The translations under genes were made by a program, and so were the position numbers. A stretch of DNA of 64,000 nucleotides from Amycolatopsis camponoti (GTDB lineage: Bacteria; Actinomycetota; Actinomycetes; Mycobacteriales; Pseudonocardiaceae). A model generated the notes under the pieces. It worked only from the letters and a program-made list of their open reading frames with translations. It was not told the DNA's origin and searched no databases. Each line of letters opens with the position of its first letter. Within the stretch, counting starts at the first letter, position 1. Positions 54,796 to 62,725 of this stretch are shown here, one piece after another. The stretch covers positions 1,252,501 through 1,316,500 of the forward strand of contig NZ_CABVGP010000002.1 in NCBI RefSeq assembly GCF_902497555.1. The letters run 5' to 3'.

Positions 54796-55269
54796 GTGCG
54801 TGTCTACTTGGGATCCGACCATGCCGGCTTCGAGCTGAAGAACCACCTCGTCGCCCACCTGGAGAAGCAGGGCCACGAGGTGACCGACATCGGTCCGCGG
54901 GTCTACGACGCGGCCGACGACTACCCGGCGTTCTGCGTCGAGACGGCGCTGCGCGTCGTGGCCGACGAGGGCAGCCGCGGCATCGTCGTCGGCGGATCGG
55001 GCAACGGCGAGCAGATCGCCGCGAACAAGGTCCCCGGCGCGCGGGCCGGCCTCGCCTGGAGCGTCGAGACCGCCCAGCTGTGCCGCGAGCACAACCACGC
55101 CCAGCTGATCGGCATCGGCGCCCGGATGCACACGGTCGAGCAGGCCACCGAGATCGTAGAGGCTTTCCTGGCGACCGAGGTTTCGCCGGAGGAACGGCAC
55201 GCGCGCCGCGTCCAGCAGCTGCTGGACTACGAGCGCACCGGCATCCCGCCGGCGCTGCCGGAGGCCTGA
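54796..55269 (+). CDS. rpiB: Ribose-5-phosphate isomerase B
   Basis: A 157-residue enzyme interconverting ribose 5-phosphate and ribulose 5-phosphate in the pentose phosphate pathway. Motifs are VYLGSDHAGFELKNHLV, DDYPAFCVETALRV, VVGGSGNGEQIAANKVPGAR (the active-site and phosphate region) and LCREHNHAQLIGIGARMHTV. Start GTG 54796 is chosen because upstream residues are not conserved. Actinobacteria use RpiB in place of RpiA. Orthologue Rv2465c; its stop overlaps the nei start (TGATG). Confidence 0.96.
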   Translation: MRVYLGSDHAGFELKNHLVAHLEKQGHEVTDIGPRVYDAADDYPAFCVETALRVVADEGSRGIVVGGSGNGEQIAANKVPGARAGLAWSVETAQLCREHNHAQLIGIGARMHTVEQATEIVEAFLATEVSPEERHARRVQQLLDYERTGIPPALPEA

Positions 55270-56078
55270 TGCCCGAGGGGCACACGCTCCACCGGCTGGC
55301 GCGGCTGCACAAGCGCCGGTACGCCGGCGCCCCGGTCGAGGTGAGCAGCCCGCAGGGCCGGTTCGCCGCCGAGGCGTCCCGTTTGGACGGTCAGGTCCTC
55401 GTCGGCGCGCAGGCGTACGGCAAGCACCTGTTCCACGACTACGGTCCACACGGGACCGTGCACATCCACCTGGGGCTCTACGGCACCTTCGGCGAGTCCC
55501 CGCTGCCCGCGCCGGAGCCGGTCGGGCAGGTCCGGCTGCGGCTGGCCGGGCGGACCCACTGGACCGACCTGCGCGGGCCGACCCGCTGCGAGCTGCTTTC
55601 CCCGGATCAGGTGGACGCGATCAAGGCACGCCTCGGACCGGACCCGCTGCGCCGCGACGCGAAGCCGGAGCAGGCGTGGGAGCGTGTCTCGCGGTCGAAG
55701 ACGTCGATCGCGGCGCTGCTGATGGACCAGGCGGTGCTGGCGGGCGTCGGCAACGTCTACCGCGCCGAGGTGCTGTTCCGCCACGGCGTCGCGCCGCTGA
55801 CCCCGGGTCGCGCGCTCGACCGGGCTTTGTGGGACGACCTGTGGGCCGACCTGGTGCTGCTGATGCGTGACGGCGTCCGCGTCGGCCGCATCGACACGGT
55901 CCGCCCCGAGCACCTGCCGGAGGCCATGGGCCGCGCGGCGCGGGTGGACCGCCACGGTGGCGAGGTGTACGTCTACCGGCGGGCCGGCGAGCCGTGCCTG
56001 GTGTGCGGCACACCGGTGGCGAACTCCGAGCTGGTCGGGCGCAACCTCTACTGGTGCCCGACCTGCCAGCCGGCCTGA
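55269..56078 (+). CDS. nei: Fpg/Nei-family DNA glycosylase
   Basis: A 269-residue bifunctional glycosylase/AP lyase for oxidised bases. It starts MPEGHTLHRLARLHKRRY, where Pro2 and Glu3 are the catalytic pair. GKHLFHDYGPHGTVHIHLGL is mid-domain, AGVGNVYRAEVLFRHGVAPL the H2TH region, and CLVCGTPVANSELVGRNLYW-CPTC the C-terminal zinc finger. MPEGHT puts it in the Nei2-like actinobacterial group (Rv2464c). Coupled to rpiB by a TGATG overlap. Confidence 0.94.
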   Translation: MPEGHTLHRLARLHKRRYAGAPVEVSSPQGRFAAEASRLDGQVLVGAQAYGKHLFHDYGPHGTVHIHLGLYGTFGESPLPAPEPVGQVRLRLAGRTHWTDLRGPTRCELLSPDQVDAIKARLGPDPLRRDAKPEQAWERVSRSKTSIAALLMDQAVLAGVGNVYRAEVLFRHGVAPLTPGRALDRALWDDLWADLVLLMRDGVRVGRIDTVRPEHLPEAMGRAARVDRHGGEVYVYRRAGEPCLVCGTPVANSELVGRNLYWCPTCQPA

Positions 56079-56082
56079 CCCG

Positions 56083-56128
56083 GTCGTGAGTGGGAAACAG
56101 TGTTCTAACCCTGTTTCCCACTCACGAC
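56083..56128. repeat. 46-bp hairpin repeat, copy 2
   Basis: Arms GTCGTGAGTGGGAAACAG and complement (56083-56100, 56111-56128), with the ten-base loop TGTTCTAACC, which is the reverse complement of the copy-1 loop. It lies between convergent genes ending at 56078 and 56138. It equals the reverse complement of 9481-9526 except for one stem pair changed from A-T to G-C on both arms. Confidence 0.88.
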
Positions 56129-56137
56129 GGGGGTCGG

Positions 56138-56953
56138 TCAGAAGTCGAAGCCGCCGCCGTCGAAGCCCCCACCATCGAAGCCGCCGCCGTCGAAACCGCC
56201 GCCGCCCCAGTCTCCGCCGCCGTCGCCGCCCATGTCGCCGCCCATGTCGCCGCCGTCACCACCGCCGTCGCCGCCCGCGTCACCGGACTCGAGCGCGTCC
56301 TGCTGACCCGCGTCGTAGCCCGACTCCCAGGCGCCGGCGCTGGCGATGCCGCCCATGCCGGAGAACATCGCGCTGAACAGGAACATCGACCCGAGACCCC
56401 AGGCGCCGGCGACGAGCGCGGGCTTCCACCACGGCTCGCTGTACCAGCCCTGCGGCACCGGCCGCCCGGCCACGCGGCCACCGGGGTAGTAGTACGGCGT
56501 GTCCTGGCCGGCGTCGGGCGAGGCCGCGTAGTGCTGGCCCTCGACGTCGACGTCGCGGCGCTCGGTGACCTTGCCGGCGCGCTCGCGCTCGGCCTCCTCC
56601 GGCAGCTGCGGGCCGGGGTCCATGCCCATCGCGACGCGCGCGGCGCGGACGTAGTAGAGGCCTTCGACGGCGGTGTCCTTGACCAGCCGGGCCTGCTCGA
56701 TCGTGCGGGCCTGTTCCATCTGCGAGCCGGCCGCGTTGTAGCGCTCGGCGGCGTCCGCCATCGCCTGCATCGACGCGGTGTCGTTGCCGCTGAGGTTCAG
56801 GACCTGGCCGCCGAGCCGCTCGACGAGGCGCCGGGCGTCGGCCTTGGCGTCGTCCAGTTCCCGCTGCCGGGCCGCGGCGCGCTGCCGCGACAAGTAGAGG
56901 CCGCCACCGACGATCAAGACGACGACTACGATCAGGAAGATCGCGGTGCCCAT
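56138..56953 (-). CDS. Membrane-anchored protein with Gly/Asp repeat tail
   Basis: A 271-residue protein. An N-terminal helix (AIFLIVVVVLIVGGGLYL) is followed by a charged coiled-coil-like segment (RQRAAARQRELDDAKADARR), a middle region with GQHYAASPDAGQDTPYYYPG and PQGWYSEPWWKPALVAGAWG, a second hydrophobic stretch, and a tail built on GGDGGGD and GGGFD repeats. It resembles the DUF1542-labelled actinobacterial proteins with a conserved PWW segment. Function unknown. The C-terminal acidic/glycine repeats may bind cations or be disordered. Confidence 0.8.
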   Translation of the reverse strand: MGTAIFLIVVVVLIVGGGLYLSRQRAAARQRELDDAKADARRLVERLGGQVLNLSGNDTASMQAMADAAERYNAAGSQMEQARTIEQARLVKDTAVEGLYYVRAARVAMGMDPGPQLPEEAERERAGKVTERRDVDVEGQHYAASPDAGQDTPYYYPGGRVAGRPVPQGWYSEPWWKPALVAGAWGLGSMFLFSAMFSGMGGIASAGAWESGYDAGQQDALESGDAGGDGGGDGGDMGGDMGGDGGGDWGGGGFDGGGFDGGGFDGGGFDF

Positions 56954-57075
56954 GGACCACTCCCAGAACTCGGTGCCCGGTGACCGGAAGTCACCTTTGA
57001 TCCGGACAACGCGGACGTTACGCGGAGGGTTCCCGGGACGTGATCCGGCCCACCGCGCGGGCTGGCCGAAGAAAC

Positions 57076-57089
57076 TAGAACACGTTATA
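57076..57089 (+). promoter_or_regulatory. KstR-type operator
   Basis: TAGAACACGTTATA fits the KstR consensus TNNAACNNGTTNNA at every fixed position. It overlaps a TATAGT -10 (57086-57091) that ends eight bases before the ATG at 57100, so a bound repressor would block transcription. KstR controls cholesterol/steroid catabolism in mycolic-acid actinobacteria and relatives. Confidence 0.75.
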
Positions 57090-57099
57090 GTTCCGTGGT

Positions 57100-57975
57100 A
57101 TGAAGTTCACCCTGTCGATCGCGATGAACCCGCTTGATCAGCTGGGCGAGCTCGCCCAGGCCGCCGAAGAGGCCGGCTTCGCCTCCATCGCCCTGCCGGA
57201 CTCGCTGTTCTACGCCGAGACGGTGGACACGGACTACCCGTACACCCCCGACGGTAGCCGGTTCTGGACCGGCGAGACGCCCTGGGTGGACCCGCTCGTC
57301 GCGACCGCGTCGATGGGCGCGGTCACCAGCCGCATCGAGTTCTACACGTCGGTGCTGAAGCTCGGCTCGCGCAACCCGGTGCTGCTGGCGCGCCAGGTCG
57401 GCTCGGCGGCGGTGCTCACCGGCGGCCGGTTCGGCCTCGGGCTCGGCGTCGGCTGGCTGCCGCAGGAGTTCGAGTACTGCGGCGTGCCGTTCGAGCGGCG
57501 CGGCAAGCGCGTCGACGAGGCCATCGACGTCCTCCGGCTGATCCTCGACGGCGGCATGGTCGAGTACCACGGCGAGTTCTACGACTTCGACAAGATCCAG
57601 ATGAGCCCGGCGCCGCCGTCGCGCGTCCCGTTCTACATCGGCGGCCACACCGAGGTCGCGCTGAAGCGCGCGGCCCGCGTCGCCGACGGCTGGTCGTCGG
57701 CGATGATGAAGCTCGAGGAGCTGCGCACGACGATCGCCCGGCTCAAGGAGCTGCTGGCCGAGCGCGGCCGCGCCGATGACCCGTTCGAGTACCAGGCCGT
57801 CTGCATCGACAAGTTCGGTCTCGACGGCTACCACGAGCAGGCCGAGGCCGGCGTCACCGACATCATCACCATGCCGTGGGTGTTCGACGGCGTCGGGTTC
57901 GACGCGCCGGTCGGGCCGAAGCTCGAATCGATCCACAAGTTCGGGGCCGAGATCATCGCGAAGTTCGAGGAGTGA
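57100..57975 (+). CDS. LLM class F420-dependent oxidoreductase, probable KstR-regulon member
   Basis: A 291-residue luciferase-like protein. It starts MKFTLSIAMNPLDQLGELAQ; SRIEFYTSVLKLGSRNPVLL, GGRFGLGLGVGWLPQEFEYC and PFYIGGHTEVALKRAARVAD are the TIM-barrel signatures of the F420 group. It lies directly behind a KstR-type operator, as does the F420 oxidoreductase gene Rv3520c of M. tuberculosis, which suggests a steroid-related substrate. No Shine-Dalgarno is visible, so it may be leaderless. The SnoaL-like gene follows five bases later. Confidence 0.88.
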   Translation: MKFTLSIAMNPLDQLGELAQAAEEAGFASIALPDSLFYAETVDTDYPYTPDGSRFWTGETPWVDPLVATASMGAVTSRIEFYTSVLKLGSRNPVLLARQVGSAAVLTGGRFGLGLGVGWLPQEFEYCGVPFERRGKRVDEAIDVLRLILDGGMVEYHGEFYDFDKIQMSPAPPSRVPFYIGGHTEVALKRAARVADGWSSAMMKLEELRTTIARLKELLAERGRADDPFEYQAVCIDKFGLDGYHEQAEAGVTDIITMPWVFDGVGFDAPVGPKLESIHKFGAEIIAKFEE

Positions 57976-57980
57976 CGGGC

Positions 57981-58427
57981 ATGGGCGTGCAGGTCAGCTG
58001 GGACACGTCGGCGGAGCAGCCGCCCGCGCGGCGCGCGGCGTTCGCGTCGATGACCGCGGTGACGGCGGGGGACAAGGAGGCGTGGCTGGACCTGTTCGCG
58101 CCCGACGGCGTCGTGGAAGACCCGGTCGGGCCGTCGTTCTTCGACGAAGAGGGCAAGGGGCACCACGGCCGCGACGGGATCAGCGCGTTCTGGGACAAGA
58201 CGATCGGCAACGTGGAGCGCTTCGAGTTCACGATCCGCGACTCCCACGCGGCGGGCGACGAGTGCGCCAACGTCGGCACGATCACGACGTACCTGCCGGG
58301 CGGCTACCGCGTCGACACGGACGGGGTGTTCGTCTACCGCGTCGGCGAGGACGGCCTGATCACGTCGATGAGGGCGTTCTGGGAGACCGAGCGGGCGATG
58401 GCGACGGCCCGGCAGGTGACCGAGTAG
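57981..58427 (+). CDS. SnoaL/ketosteroid-isomerase-like protein
   Basis: A 148-residue NTF2-fold protein: ASMTAVTAGDKEAWLDLFAP, GVVEDPVGPSF, GRDGISAFWDKTIGNVERF and a C-terminal ITSMRAFWE strand. This fold includes delta-5-3-ketosteroid isomerase and many hydratases. It is five bases after the F420 oxidoreductase, with GGAG at the right distance, so the two form an operon under the KstR-type site. Isomerase or hydratase activity on a steroid fragment is an inference. Confidence 0.85.
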   Translation: MGVQVSWDTSAEQPPARRAAFASMTAVTAGDKEAWLDLFAPDGVVEDPVGPSFFDEEGKGHHGRDGISAFWDKTIGNVERFEFTIRDSHAAGDECANVGTITTYLPGGYRVDTDGVFVYRVGEDGLITSMRAFWETERAMATARQVTE

Positions 58428-58472
58428 GTCCCGGCCAGCGGAACCCCAATTTCATATCTGATACATGATCTC

Positions 58473-58502
58473 TTGACGTCTGGTTAGGCAGGTCTCTTTA
58501 CT
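58473..58502 (+). promoter_or_regulatory. Promoter of the alpha-galactosidase gene
   Basis: TTGACG (58473-58478) and TTTACT (58497-58502) are 18 bases apart, 40 bases before the ATG at 58542. Just upstream, the AT-rich TCATATCTGATACATGA (58452-58468) has TCAT/ATGA ends and could be an operator for sugar control. Confidence 0.65.
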
Positions 58503-58541
58503 AACTGGTGTAGACCTCCGATGTCTCACCAGGGAGCAAGC

Positions 58542-60107
58542 ATGTCCTTCTTCCGGCGCACGGCGGTCGCGGCCGCCGCGTTCGCGCTCGCGGCCAGTGG
58601 CACCGTCCTGAGTCAAACCCCGGCTTCCGCCCTGGAGAACGGGCTTCTGCGCACGCCGCCGATGGGGTTCAACAACTGGAACTCCACGCAGTGCAAGGCG
58701 GACTTCAACGAAACAATGATCAGAGGTATCGCCGACCTGTTCGTCAGCAAGGGCCTCAAGGACGTCGGCTACCAGTACGTCAACATCGACGACTGCTGGG
58801 CGCTGCCTTCGCGGAACTCTGCGGGCAACCTGGTGCCCGATCCCGCGCGCTTCCCCAACGGCATCAAGTCCCTCGCCGACTACGTGCACGGCAAGGGCCT
58901 GAAGTTCGGCATCTACACCAGCGCGGGCACGAAGACGTGCAACAAGGCCGGCTTCCCCGGCGGCCTCGGCCACGAGCAGCAGGACGCGAACCTCTTCGCC
59001 TCCTGGGGCGTCGACTACCTGAAGTACGACAACTGCAACAACCAGGGCGTCGACGCGCAGCAGCGCTACAAGGCGATGCGCGACGCCCTCGCGAAGTCCG
59101 GCCGCGCCATCGCGTACTCGATCTGCGAGTGGGGCCAGAACCAGCCGTGGACCTGGGCCGCCCCGGTCGGCAACCTGTGGCGCACCACCGGCGACATCTC
59201 CGACAAGTGGTCGAGCATGATCGGCAAGGCCCAGACCAACCGCGGTCTGGCGCAGTACGCCGGCCCTGGCCACTGGAACGACCCGGACATGCTCGAGGTC
59301 GGCAACGGCGGCATGACCGCGGCGGAGTACCGCACGCACTTCAGTCTCTGGGCGATGATGGCCGCGCCGCTGCTCATCGGCAGTGACCTGCGGAAGGTCT
59401 CCGACGACAGCTTCTCGATCCTGAAGAACACCGACGTGATCGCGCTCGACCAGGACCCGCTGGGCAAGCAGGCGACCGTGCTCAGCTCGAACGCCGGCCT
59501 GGTCGTCTACAGCAAGGTCCTCGCCAACGGCGACCGCGCGGTGGCGCTGTCCAACGAAACGGCGTCCACCGCGACGATCAGCACGACCGCGTCCGCGACG
59601 GGCATCGGCAGTGCGTCGTCGTACACGCTGAAAGACCTGTGGAGCAAGGCGGTCCGGACCACCTCGGGGACGATCAGCGCGTCGGTGCCCTCGCACGCGA
59701 CGGTGCTGTACCGGGTTTCTCGCGCCGGCGGTGCTCGCTACGAAGCCGAGTCGGCCACCCTGTCGGCGGGCGGCACGATCGATTCGAACCACGCGGGCTT
59801 CTCGGGAACCGGCTTCGCGAACGGCGCCAACGCGGTCGGCAGCTACGTCGAGTGGCAAGTGACCGGACCGGCGTCGGCGCTGACGTTCGGCTACGCGAAC
59901 GGCACGACGGCGGCGCGTCCGGTGGACATCGCGGTCGACGGCACGGTGGTGGCCACGGCCGTGCCGTTCCCGGCGACCGGCGCGTGGACGACGTGGAGCA
60001 CGGTGACCCGCGCCCTCGCGCTCGGCGACGGCACGCACGCGATCCGGCTCACCGCGACGTCCGCCGACGGCCCGGCGAACCTCGACTACCTGGACGTGAC
60101 GCGCTAG
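58542..60107 (+). CDS. Secreted alpha-galactosidase (GH27) with C-terminal carbohydrate-binding module
   Basis: A 521-residue secreted enzyme. The signal peptide (FFRRTAVAAAAFALAASGTV) ends near residue 31. GH27 barrel motifs are RTPPMGFNNWNSTQCKADFN, YQYVNIDDCW, YLKYDNCNN with nucleophile Asp163, and GHWNDPDMLEVGNGGM with the acid/base Asp. A beta-sandwich domain comes next. From about 400 a CBM35/CBM6-like module begins (YEAESATLSAGGTIDSNHAG) and ends NLDYLDVTR. AGGGAG precedes ATG 58542, preferred to ATG 58521. It releases galactose from plant oligosaccharides or galactomannan outside the cell. Confidence 0.93.
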   Translation: MSFFRRTAVAAAAFALAASGTVLSQTPASALENGLLRTPPMGFNNWNSTQCKADFNETMIRGIADLFVSKGLKDVGYQYVNIDDCWALPSRNSAGNLVPDPARFPNGIKSLADYVHGKGLKFGIYTSAGTKTCNKAGFPGGLGHEQQDANLFASWGVDYLKYDNCNNQGVDAQQRYKAMRDALAKSGRAIAYSICEWGQNQPWTWAAPVGNLWRTTGDISDKWSSMIGKAQTNRGLAQYAGPGHWNDPDMLEVGNGGMTAAEYRTHFSLWAMMAAPLLIGSDLRKVSDDSFSILKNTDVIALDQDPLGKQATVLSSNAGLVVYSKVLANGDRAVALSNETASTATISTTASATGIGSASSYTLKDLWSKAVRTTSGTISASVPSHATVLYRVSRAGGARYEAESATLSAGGTIDSNHAGFSGTGFANGANAVGSYVEWQVTGPASALTFGYANGTTAARPVDIAVDGTVVATAVPFPATGAWTTWSTVTRALALGDGTHAIRLTATSADGPANLDYLDVTR

Positions 60108-60136
60108 CCTCTTCTCGTACGGCATACGAGAAGAGG
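60108..60136. promoter_or_regulatory. 12-bp inverted repeat between the GH27 and VOC genes
   Basis: CCTCTTCTCGTA and TACGAGAAGAGG around a five-base loop begin at the base after the GH27 stop, and end four bases before the VOC start. The right arm contains the VOC ribosome binding site (AGAGG). It may act as terminator, operator or translation-blocking hairpin. Confidence 0.65.
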
Positions 60137-60140
60137 GGCC

Positions 60141-60731
60141 ATGGCCGGTGAAGTGACGATTCCCTTGCTGCCTTGCGGAGACATCGACGAGATCGCGGAG
60201 TTCTACGCGATGCTCGGGTTCGAGCGGACCTACCGTCAGCTCCGCCCGAACCCGTACGTGGCGCTGTGCCGCGAGGACCTGAACCTGCACTTCTTCGGGA
60301 TGGCGGGGTTCGACCCGGAGCAGTCCTACGGGACCTGCCTGGTGGTGGTGCCGGACGTCGCCGCGCTGTTCGAGGCGTTCGCCGCTGGGATGCGCGCGGC
60401 ACGCGGCAAGCTCCTGGTGGCCGGGATCCCGCGCATGACGCGGCCCCGGGCCCGCAAGAACATGGGTGGAGTCACCGGGTTCAGCGTGGTCGATCCGGGT
60501 GGGAACTGGATCCGGATCGTCCCGCCGGCCGGCACGCAGGGGGAGGCGGCGACCACGAAACTGGGCAAGGCGCTGGAGAACGCCGTCGTCCAAGGGGATT
60601 CCCGCGGCGACGTGGGCCAGGCGGTGAAGATCCTCTCGGCGGCGCTCGCGCGCGAACGGGAGTCGGCCGCGGCGTCCGACGTCGCCGCGGCCGAGGACTA
60701 CCTGGCGGAGCTGCGCGAACGGTCGTCGTAG
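60141..60731 (+). CDS. VOC-family protein (glyoxalase/bleomycin-resistance type)
   Basis: A 196-residue protein. Residues 1-130 form a VOC metal-fold domain: IPLLPCGDIDEIAEFYAMLG, NLHFFGMAGFDPEQSY and GFSVVDPGGNWIRIVPP (the C-terminal strand-loop of VOC). The last 60 residues are helical (VKILSAALARERESAAASDV) and unlike standard VOC proteins. Enzyme or binding function is not predictable. Its end overlaps the convergent HxlR gene by 34 bases. Confidence 0.82.
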   Translation: MAGEVTIPLLPCGDIDEIAEFYAMLGFERTYRQLRPNPYVALCREDLNLHFFGMAGFDPEQSYGTCLVVVPDVAALFEAFAAGMRAARGKLLVAGIPRMTRPRARKNMGGVTGFSVVDPGGNWIRIVPPAGTQGEAATTKLGKALENAVVQGDSRGDVGQAVKILSAALARERESAAASDVAAAEDYLAELRERSS

Positions 60732-61084
60732 TGCGCGCGGGCGTCCGCGACCTTCGCGAGGTTGGGTGACCACTCGGCGAGCGTGGCGAACATCGGGCCG
60801 AGGCTGCGGCCCAGCTCGCTGATCTCGTACTCCACCCGCGGCGGGACTTCGGCGTGGTAGGTCCGGGTGATCAGGCCGTCGCGCTCCAGCTGCCGCAGCC
60901 GCTGGGTGAGCACTTTCGGGGTGATGGTGGCGATGCGGCGGTGCAGTTCGACGAACCGCTGGCGCCCGTATTCGTTGAGCGACCACAGGATCGGCGTCGT
61001 CCACCGGCTGAAGACGATGTCGACGATGGGGGCGATCGGGCAGGCCAGCTCGGGTGTGGTCTCGGTCACTTCCGGTGCCTCCAT
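60698..61084 (-). CDS. HxlR-family transcriptional regulator
   Basis: A 128-residue winged helix-turn-helix protein. The family start CPIAPIVDIVFSRWTTPILW carries the single conserved Cys (residue 15) that senses thiol or quinone stress in YodB/HypR relatives. The recognition region is RFVELHRRIATITPKVLTQR with LRQLERDGLITRTYH, then PPRVEYEISELGRSL as wing. It is divergent from the SDR/dehalogenase pair with a 52-base gap containing a palindrome, so it very likely controls those genes and itself. Confidence 0.9.
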   Translation of the reverse strand: MEAPEVTETTPELACPIAPIVDIVFSRWTTPILWSLNEYGRQRFVELHRRIATITPKVLTQRLRQLERDGLITRTYHAEVPPRVEYEISELGRSLGPMFATLAEWSPNLAKVADARAHYDDRSRSSAR

Positions 61085-61098
61085 CCAATACTTTCCTC

Positions 61099-61108
61099 TA
61101 GGTACCTA
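61099..61108. promoter_or_regulatory. Palindromic operator candidate for the HxlR regulator
   Basis: TAGGTACCTA is a perfect ten-bp palindrome in the 52-base divergent gap. It covers the -35 position for a TAGCGT -10 (61124-61129) that lies seven bases before the SDR ATG at 61137, so binding would repress the pair. Confidence 0.55.
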
Positions 61109-61136
61109 CTATACGTCGGAATGTAGCGTCGTTCCC

Positions 61137-61916
61137 ATGATCGTAGTGACCGGAGCGACGGGAAACATCGGACGGCCGTTGGTGGAGGCCCTGACAGCAG
61201 CGGGCGAAGAAGTGCGGGCCGTGTCCCGCCGAGGCCCGATCCGGGCCGACTTGTCGGACGCACCATCGTTGCGCCCGGCGTTCGAGGGTGCGTCGGCAGT
61301 CTTTTTGCTGCTCCCACCGGACTTCCGAGGTCCGCTGGAGCCGGTGCTGGAGGAGGCAGCCGGAGCGCGAGTGGTTTTGCTGTCCTCGCAGGGCGTCGGA
61401 ACAGGCCGCCACCCCGCGCACTTCGAGGACGCGGTCCGCGCCTCGGGTCTTCCGTGGACGATCCTCCGGCCGGGCGGGTTCGCGTCGAACGCGTTGCAGT
61501 GGGCGGAAAGCGTGCGTACTTCCCGCGTTTTGGCGGCCCCGTTCGGCGACGTCGGGTTGCCGGTGATCGACCCATCGGACATCGCAGAGGTGGCGGCAGC
61601 GGTCCTGGTGGGTCCCTCACACACCGGCCGGACGTACGAACTGACGGGCCCGGCCCCGGTGTCTCCGCGCGACCAGGCGGCGTCGATCGCCACGGCGCTG
61701 GGCGAGCCGATCGAGTTCATCCCGCGGACGCGCGAGGAAGCCCGTTCGGCCATGCTGGCCTTCATGCCCCCAGAGGTCGCGGAGGCAACGCTGAACATTC
61801 TGGGCTCCCCGACGCCGGAGGAACAGCAGGTGAGCCTGGACGTCACGCGGGTACTGGGCCGCCCGGCACGCCCGTTCGCCGACTGGGCAACGCGCAACGC
61901 GGCGGCGTTCAAGTGA
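61137..61916 (+). CDS. NmrA-like SDR/NAD(P)-binding protein
   Basis: A 259-residue atypical short-chain dehydrogenase. MIVVTGATGNIGRPLVEAL gives the GxxGxxG nucleotide loop. VVLLSSQGVGTG and LPWTILRPGGFASNAL match the NmrA/quinone-oxidoreductase-2 (QorB-like) group, where the active-site Tyr is often lost. Such proteins next to HxlR regulators frequently deal with quinones or electrophiles. It is coupled to the dehalogenase gene by a GTGA overlap. The gene looks leaderless. Confidence 0.88.
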   Translation: MIVVTGATGNIGRPLVEALTAAGEEVRAVSRRGPIRADLSDAPSLRPAFEGASAVFLLLPPDFRGPLEPVLEEAAGARVVLLSSQGVGTGRHPAHFEDAVRASGLPWTILRPGGFASNALQWAESVRTSRVLAAPFGDVGLPVIDPSDIAEVAAAVLVGPSHTGRTYELTGPAPVSPRDQAASIATALGEPIEFIPRTREEARSAMLAFMPPEVAEATLNILGSPTPEEQQVSLDVTRVLGRPARPFADWATRNAAAFK

Positions 61917-62716
61917 CGACTCTGTCCTATGTGGAGTCCGGCACCGGCGCCCCGGTGGTGTTCTTGCACGGAAACCCGACATCATCGTACTTGTGGCGCA
62001 ACGTGATGCCGTCGGTGCCGGGCCGCGGGCTGGCCCCGGACCTGATCGGCATGGGCTCATCGCCCCGGCCGTCCATCGAGTATTCGTTCGACGACCACGC
62101 GCATTACCTGGACGAGTGGTTCGACGCCCTGGACCTGTCCGACGTGGTCCTGGTCGGCCACGACTGGGGAGGAGCACTGGCCGCGGACTGGGCATCACGA
62201 CACCCGTCACGGGTCCGCGGTCTGGCATTCACCGAGGCAGTCCTGAAGCCGATGACGTGGGAGGAGTTCCCACCGGCAGGAGCAGAGGTGTTCCGCGCGC
62301 TCAAGACCCCCGGGGCCGGCGACCCGATGATCGACATGTTCCTGAAGTCGCTCCCACCGGAGTACGAAGGCATGTACCCGACCCCGAAGTCCCGGATCCC
62401 GTTGCTGCGCTGGGCCCAGTCGATGCCACTGGGCGGCGAGCCGCCCGAGGTGGTGTCCCGGATCGAGGCCTTCGACGGCTGGCTGGCCTCCACCCCGGAG
62501 ATCCCGAAGCTGCTGATCACATTCGAGCCGGGCCCGGACACGATGTGGACCCAGCCGATGATCGACTGGATGTCGTCGAACTTCGCGGCGCTGGAGGTGG
62601 CCCACCATCCCGTGGTGGCGGGCCACCACACGCCGGAGGACCAACCGGGGCCGATCGCGGCGTCGCTGACGGAGTGGCTTGGCCGGCCGGCCCGCGGAAC
62701 ACGGCAGCCGACCTGA
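61913..62716 (+). CDS. Haloalkane dehalogenase-like alpha/beta hydrolase
   Basis: A 267-residue hydrolase. FLHGNPTSSYLWRNVMPSV near residue 18 gives the HGNP oxyanion/halide Asn characteristic of haloalkane dehalogenases. VLVGHDWGGALAADWA holds the nucleophile Asp84 followed by the halide-binding Trp. The catalytic His is in VAGHHTPEDQPGPIA, and the PE/ED acid lies nearby. These features separate it from Ser esterases and epoxide hydrolases. It is co-transcribed with the NmrA-like gene under the HxlR regulator. The natural halogenated substrate is unknown. Confidence 0.85.
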   Translation: MTTLSYVESGTGAPVVFLHGNPTSSYLWRNVMPSVPGRGLAPDLIGMGSSPRPSIEYSFDDHAHYLDEWFDALDLSDVVLVGHDWGGALAADWASRHPSRVRGLAFTEAVLKPMTWEEFPPAGAEVFRALKTPGAGDPMIDMFLKSLPPEYEGMYPTPKSRIPLLRWAQSMPLGGEPPEVVSRIEAFDGWLASTPEIPKLLITFEPGPDTMWTQPMIDWMSSNFAALEVAHHPVVAGHHTPEDQPGPIAASLTEWLGRPARGTRQPT

Positions 62717-62725
62717 CTCGGTCCC

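Noticed and set aside
61066..61620. Minus-strand frame opposite the NmrA-like gene
   Set aside because: Proline/arginine-rich shadow; the plus strand encodes a clear Rossmann protein.
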